A stretch of DNA of 64,000 nt from Gammaproteobacteria bacterium. GTDB lineage: Bacteria > Pseudomonadota > Gammaproteobacteria > Steroidobacterales > Steroidobacteraceae. The stretch covers positions 1 through 64,000 of the forward strand of contig JABCZO010000017.1 of NCBI GenBank assembly GCA_013289615.1, read 5' to 3'. Positions 60,297 to 64,000 of the stretch are shown piece by piece; positions within the stretch are counted from its first letter, which is position 1, and each line of letters opens with the position of its first letter. Under the pieces are notes generated by a model. It saw only the letters and a list, made by a program, of their open reading frames with translations, had not been told where the DNA came from and ran no database searches. A program made the translations under genes and the position numbers.

Positions 60297-62717
60297 ATGA
60301 ATAGGGACAGAAGATATGCGACACACTCATTCCTGAGTGGCGTCCTGGTTACCTGTGCAGGCATATTTGTTTCAGGCGCCGCGCTTGCCGAGGAGTCCGC
60401 CGGCCCGCCGGTGACACCCAGCGCCAGTCCGACCGCCACATTGGAGGAAGTGATCGTCACCGCGACACGGCGCGCAGAATCCGTTGAAAGTGTACCGATC
60501 AGCATCGAGGCCTTCGGCGCGGATCAACTCGCGATGGGCAATATCAAGGGCATCGAAGATCTCGCGGCGCTGGTCCCCGGCCTGCAGTTTGCGGTTCCGA
60601 ACGGATTCAGTACGGCGTTCACCACCATTGCGATTCGCGGCCTGAATACCAATACCGGACCACCGACAGTGGGTCTGTACCTTGACGACACGGTGATTTC
60701 GAGCCGGCTTTCGGGCACGGCGAATCAAGGCAACGTTTATCCGTTCGTCTTTGACCTGAATCGGGTCGAGGTCGAGCGCGGCCCGCAGGGCACATTGTTT
60801 GGCGCCGGCGCTGAGGCCGGCACCGTGCGTTTCATCACCAACCAGCCGAGCCTGACCGAATTCAGCGGTCTGGCGCGAGCGGAGCTGGCATCGACGGTAG
60901 GCGGCCGCTTGAGTTATGAGGATGGTGTCGCGCTCGGCGGCCCGATCATCCAGGATGAACTCGGCTACCGGTTCAGCATCTGGGATCGCAGTGATGGCGG
61001 CTGGGTCAACCACATCGATGCTCTTCCGGGGCCCGGTCTCGGAACCGTCATCTCTCCCATGGCGAACACCAACGACAAGCTGGTCGCCAAAGGCGCGCTC
61101 GCTTTCAAGCTTGGCGACGCGCTGATCACGCCGGGCATCTACTACCAGCGGGTGCACCAGGATGACGCCCAGAGGTTTTACGCGGCCTTCTCCAACGCTC
61201 AGGATGGCATCTTCGACAATGGCGTGCTGCTGCCCGAAGTCTGGACCGACAAATGGATAATGCCATCGATTAAACTCGAAGATCACCTGCCGTTCGCGGA
61301 CTTGACCGCAAACGCCTCGTATCTGAGCCGCGATGCCACCGAAATTCTCGACGAAAGCGCATTTGTCTGTCCCGGACTGCATACCCCGCCCGGCTCGTTG
61401 ACAGCCGGCTGCGGCAATCCATTGGGGACCGGATATCCGAGCCTGGCGTCGCAGGTGGCGTACACGCCCACCAATCTGAGCATACGAGCCTACACCGCCG
61501 AGGTGCGGCTGGCCTCGAATGTGGCGACCGACACCTGGGTCAGTTGGGTGGCGGGACTCTACTACGAGCATCGTCAGCAAACCGATTTTCAGACCGATTA
61601 CAGCCCGTACGCCTATCCACAATATTTTGGTCACCCTCCGCCGGGCCCCGGTCTTTTCGATGCGATCATTCAGGACCAGCACGAATTGTTCATCGACGCA
61701 CAGACCGCCATCTTTGCACAGGCTGATTTCCACATCACGAAGAAACTGACGCTCACGCTCGGTGAGCGTGTGGCGCATGTGACTGTGAACGGGGCCGACA
61801 TCACCGGCATCACCTACCTCACCGGAGCGCCCCCCTATGCACCGTTCAGTTCCTCGAACAATCCGTCGACGCCGCACGTCGGGCTCTCCTACCAGCTGAC
61901 TCACGACAACCTGGTGTACGCGACGTTCGGCGAGGGCTATCGACCCGGCGGCGGCAATGGGGCGATTCCCAACACCTCGGGTCCGTGCGGTGGCCAGCCG
62001 CAGGTGCCGCTGACCTACTCGCCCGATACCGTTCATGCGTTTGAGGTCGGTGCCAAGAATACCGCCCTGGACGGACGCCTGCAGGTCAATACCAGCGTGT
62101 TCTACAACCAGTGGAAAAACATTCAGCAGTACGTGAGCTTATCTTGCGGCCCCTATGCCTACGGTACCAATGCGGGCGACGCGGTCAGCCAAGGCTTCGA
62201 TCTGGAATTGCGTGCGCTGCTGACCCAGCAACTGCGCTTCGATGTCAATGTCGGCTATGTCAATGCCTATTACAGCAAGAGCGGCTACATCCCGGGGCAA
62301 CCGCCCTCGCTGGCGACCATCCTCGTTGCAGAAGGCGACAAGGTCGGAATCCTGCCGCAGGTCAATCCGCCGTGGAACGTGAATGGCACACTTAATTATG
62401 AGACGGCGCTGAGTAATGGCGATAAATTCCATGCGCAGCTCGTGACCCTTTACACCAGCCAGAATCCCGGTCCGTTCATCACGCAGAATACGCTGGTGAA
62501 TGGCTACCCGCTGGCGGTGCCGGATCCGGCAACGCACCTGTACAACGCGCGCGCGGGTGTCACGCTCAACAAACTCGATCTGACGTTCTTCATGAACAAC
62601 ATATTCAACGACACACCGGCGTTGAGTAAGTATCAGGCGAATGGCAGCTCGAACTTGATCAGTTTTACGACGTTTCGCCCACGAACCGTTGGCCTGACCG
62701 CCAACCTGGCATTCTGA
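60297..62717 (+). CDS. TonB-dependent outer-membrane receptor
   Basis: 806 residues with a signal peptide (FLSGVLVTCAGIFVSGAALA), TonB box region EEVIVTATRRAESV, plug domain (IKGIEDLAALVPGLQF, TIAIRGLNTNTGPPTVGLYLDDTVI, VEVERGPQGTLFGAGAEAGTVRFITNQP) and a 22-strand-type barrel ending in a terminal Phe (VGLTANLAF). The YLDD and ERGPQGTLFG forms are usual in sphingomonad and Steroidobacter-like receptors for complex substrates. The ligand is unknown; the gene may serve the nearby island or the following peptidase-like gene. Confidence 0.94.
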   Translation: MNRDRRYATHSFLSGVLVTCAGIFVSGAALAEESAGPPVTPSASPTATLEEVIVTATRRAESVESVPISIEAFGADQLAMGNIKGIEDLAALVPGLQFAVPNGFSTAFTTIAIRGLNTNTGPPTVGLYLDDTVISSRLSGTANQGNVYPFVFDLNRVEVERGPQGTLFGAGAEAGTVRFITNQPSLTEFSGLARAELASTVGGRLSYEDGVALGGPIIQDELGYRFSIWDRSDGGWVNHIDALPGPGLGTVISPMANTNDKLVAKGALAFKLGDALITPGIYYQRVHQDDAQRFYAAFSNAQDGIFDNGVLLPEVWTDKWIMPSIKLEDHLPFADLTANASYLSRDATEILDESAFVCPGLHTPPGSLTAGCGNPLGTGYPSLASQVAYTPTNLSIRAYTAEVRLASNVATDTWVSWVAGLYYEHRQQTDFQTDYSPYAYPQYFGHPPPGPGLFDAIIQDQHELFIDAQTAIFAQADFHITKKLTLTLGERVAHVTVNGADITGITYLTGAPPYAPFSSSNNPSTPHVGLSYQLTHDNLVYATFGEGYRPGGGNGAIPNTSGPCGGQPQVPLTYSPDTVHAFEVGAKNTALDGRLQVNTSVFYNQWKNIQQYVSLSCGPYAYGTNAGDAVSQGFDLELRALLTQQLRFDVNVGYVNAYYSKSGYIPGQPPSLATILVAEGDKVGILPQVNPPWNVNGTLNYETALSNGDKFHAQLVTLYTSQNPGPFITQNTLVNGYPLAVPDPATHLYNARAGVTLNKLDLTFFMNNIFNDTPALSKYQANGSSNLISFTTFRPRTVGLTANLAF

Positions 62718-62747
62718 TCGGAGACTGATTGCGGCATTGGCCCGGGG

Positions 62748-62800
62748 GGGCACGTCCGGGGGCTCGCGGCCGCAGTCGCGGCGAGCCCTCGGTCCTTCGA
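62748..62800 (+). terminator. Hairpin GGGCTCGC-N13-GCGAGCCC after the TonB receptor
   Basis: The same 8-bp stem as at 53851-53873 (here 62760-62767 with 62781-62788), flanked by related sequence on both sides (a cacgtccggg-like lead-in and a ccttcg tail). Placed 43 bp after the receptor stop, it fits a terminator, though the T-run is weak. Confidence 0.6.
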
Positions 62801-62939
62801 AAGACCTGAACGTCATGCTGGTCGCGAAGCTGCGGACCGCGGTCGGCCTTTTTTACGTTGAGATTGCAAAGGGCGTCCGAGGTATTTCCGCTGCGCCAGA
62901 GCCCAGCCCTTAACCGGGTCACTTCAGAAGGTATACGTC

Positions 62940-64000
62940 ATGAGCGCTGCAACCAAGACCCATCAACTGATCGAAATCGAGTGGCCCGAGTTCGGGTGGG
63001 CCGAGCGGCCGCCTGCGGTTGAGGCCTCGGAGCTGGAGGGGCGGCTCAAAGCGCTGCGGGCGGCAATGGTCTCGGAAGGGCTCACTCACGTCGTCGTCTA
63101 CGCGGATCGCGAACACTTCGCGAACCTGGCATACCTCACCAATTTCGATCCCCGTTTTGAAGAAGCGATTCTTATCCTCGCGGAGGACGGAAAGCCGCTT
63201 ATCGTCGTTGGGAACGAATGCGAAGGCTACCTGGGCGTGAGCCCGCTGCATGCCGAGGATAAGCTTCGGGTCGAGCGCTTCCAGCCGTTCTCCCTCCTCA
63301 ACCAGCCGCGCAGTTCAAGCCGTAAGATGCGGGATATCTTCGCCAGCGAAGGAATCGACCAGGGCTCCAGGGTAGGGTGCATCGGCTGGAAGTATTTCGC
63401 CGACTCGGAGCACCCCGATGGCGCCCATGCGATCGACCTTCCATCCTATCTCGTCGATACGCTCCGGGATCTTTGCGGTCGTGTAGCGGTTGTCAATGCC
63501 ACCGCCCTCATGATGCATCCCGGCTATGGGCTGCGTGCGCAATGCTCGGCGTCGGAGATCGCCTACTTTGAGTACACCAACGTGCTGGCCTCCGAGGGGA
63601 TGAAACACATGCTCTTCGGCCTTCGCCCTGGCATGACTGACAACGAGCTGGCCGGGCTCTGCGGCTACAGCGGGGAGCCGCTGTCCTGTCACATGACCCT
63701 CGTGACCGAGGCCAATCGGGATCTCGGCCTGTCCGGACCGGTCGGCGCCCACATCCCGCTGGGATCGCCATTGGCAACGAACATTGCCTATTGGGGCAGC
63801 AATATCTGCCGCGCAGGCTGGGTCGCCAGGTCGGCGCAGGATCTGGTGCCGGCTGCACGTGACTACGTTGAGGCTTTTGCGGGCCCCTATTTCGAGGTGA
63901 TGGCCGAATGGTTCGGGCTCCTAAAGATCGGCACCCCGGGAGGAAAACTCGCCGCACTCATCGCGGAGAAACTGCCGTTCGAGCGCTTCCGCATCTTCCT
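62940..64000 (+). CDS. M24-family (Xaa-Pro dipeptidase/creatinase-like) protein, partial
   Basis: First 353 codons of a gene running off the right edge. The N-terminal creatinase-type domain is seen in LEGRLKALRAAMVSEGLTHVVVYADREHFANLAYLTNFDPRFEEAILIL, followed by linker SEIAYFEYTNVLASEGMKHMLFGLRPGMTDNELAGLCG, the start of the pita-bread domain. The metal-ligand part visible so far (SPLATNIAYWGSNICRAGW) is not the usual Asp-Asp pattern, so activity may be altered. AGAAGG precedes the ATG. Confidence 0.8.
   Translation, partial: MSAATKTHQLIEIEWPEFGWAERPPAVEASELEGRLKALRAAMVSEGLTHVVVYADREHFANLAYLTNFDPRFEEAILILAEDGKPLIVVGNECEGYLGVSPLHAEDKLRVERFQPFSLLNQPRSSSRKMRDIFASEGIDQGSRVGCIGWKYFADSEHPDGAHAIDLPSYLVDTLRDLCGRVAVVNATALMMHPGYGLRAQCSASEIAYFEYTNVLASEGMKHMLFGLRPGMTDNELAGLCGYSGEPLSCHMTLVTEANRDLGLSGPVGAHIPLGSPLATNIAYWGSNICRAGWVARSAQDLVPAARDYVEAFAGPYFEVMAEWFGLLKIGTPGGKLAALIAEKLPFERFRIF

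Noticed and set aside
60372-62036. Minus-strand open frame of about 554 codons
   Set aside because: Antisense to the TonB receptor; composition is Arg/Gly/Val-rich with no recognisable fold.
1-64000. CRISPR arrays, tRNA/rRNA genes, prophage or insertion-sequence elements
   Set aside because: No regularly spaced repeats, cloverleaf-like sequences, transposase or integrase motifs were found on reading through; short tRNAs could still have been missed by eye.

Overview
The window reads as the chromosome of a high-GC, soil-type gammaproteobacterium. Gene style (OprB-like porin, a sphingomonad/Steroidobacter-style TonB receptor, a DUF1501 remnant, DgkA, HdeD, YheU, dodecin) fits the Steroidobacteraceae/Nevskiales/Xanthomonadales neighbourhood, but that placement is inference and no rRNA or tRNA is present to anchor it. 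No phage, insertion sequence, CRISPR array or plasmid function was recognised. Genes are densely packed and many start codons are non-ATG (GTG, one apparent CTG).

Layout. 1-6.6 kb: a leftward operon (EEP-fold hydrolase, FadJ-type fatty-acid oxidation enzyme, double cNMP-binding plus rhodanese protein, LigI-type lactonase cut by the window edge), a divergent TIR-like protein, two hypothetical proteins and dodecin. 6.6-16.6 kb: a CDF-like membrane protein and YheU; a membrane-lipid block (acyl desaturase, cyclopropane-fatty-acid synthase, geranylgeranyl-reductase-like flavoprotein); and a leftward amine oxidase, cytochrome c and MFS exporter group.

15.6-31.5 kb: a C2-acid region. On the left are a PanE/ApbA-family reductase, an ADP-forming acyl-CoA synthetase, a convincing formyl-CoA:oxalate CoA-transferase (Frc), a ThDP enzyme and an OxlT-like antiporter that keeps both oxalate-binding charges, beside a GntR/FCD regulator. 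On the right a LysR regulator faces a second PanE-family reductase, an FAH-family hydrolase, hydroxypyruvate isomerase, tartronate semialdehyde reductase, glycerate 2-kinase and an SDR. Together these suggest oxalate uptake, activation to oxalyl-CoA, reduction to glyoxylate and assimilation through tartronate semialdehyde and glycerate. A textbook Oxc or Gcl is not seen; the ThDP enzyme is the open question.

31.5-41.8 kb: mixed housekeeping and regulatory genes, including an ArsR regulator whose palindromic operators cover its own start codon, a winged-helix regulator with matching operator-like sites on both sides of its operon, DgkA, a PAP2 phosphatase variant, HdeD, GST, porin, a decayed DUF1501 pseudogene, a GlcG/HbpS-like protein and an APC permease.

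41.8-59.8 kb: an inositol-type catabolic island. It holds iolD, iolC, iolB, iolJ and iolG, an IolE/MocC-like isomerase, three further Gfo/Idh/MocA oxidoreductases, a 2-oxoglutarate-dependent dioxygenase, a SemiSWEET, a DegT-family aminotransferase, a secreted SGNH hydrolase, an APC permease, a LacI regulator and an XylR/AraC regulator. Four copies of one 13-14 bp palindrome (core TGCAAGCGCTTGCA) lie upstream of four of its transcription units and define a probable local regulon. The aminotransferase, oxygenase and extra dehydrogenases suggest a modified inositol (amino- or O-methyl-inositol) as the real substrate. 60-64 kb: a TonB-dependent receptor and the start of an M24-family peptidase-like gene.
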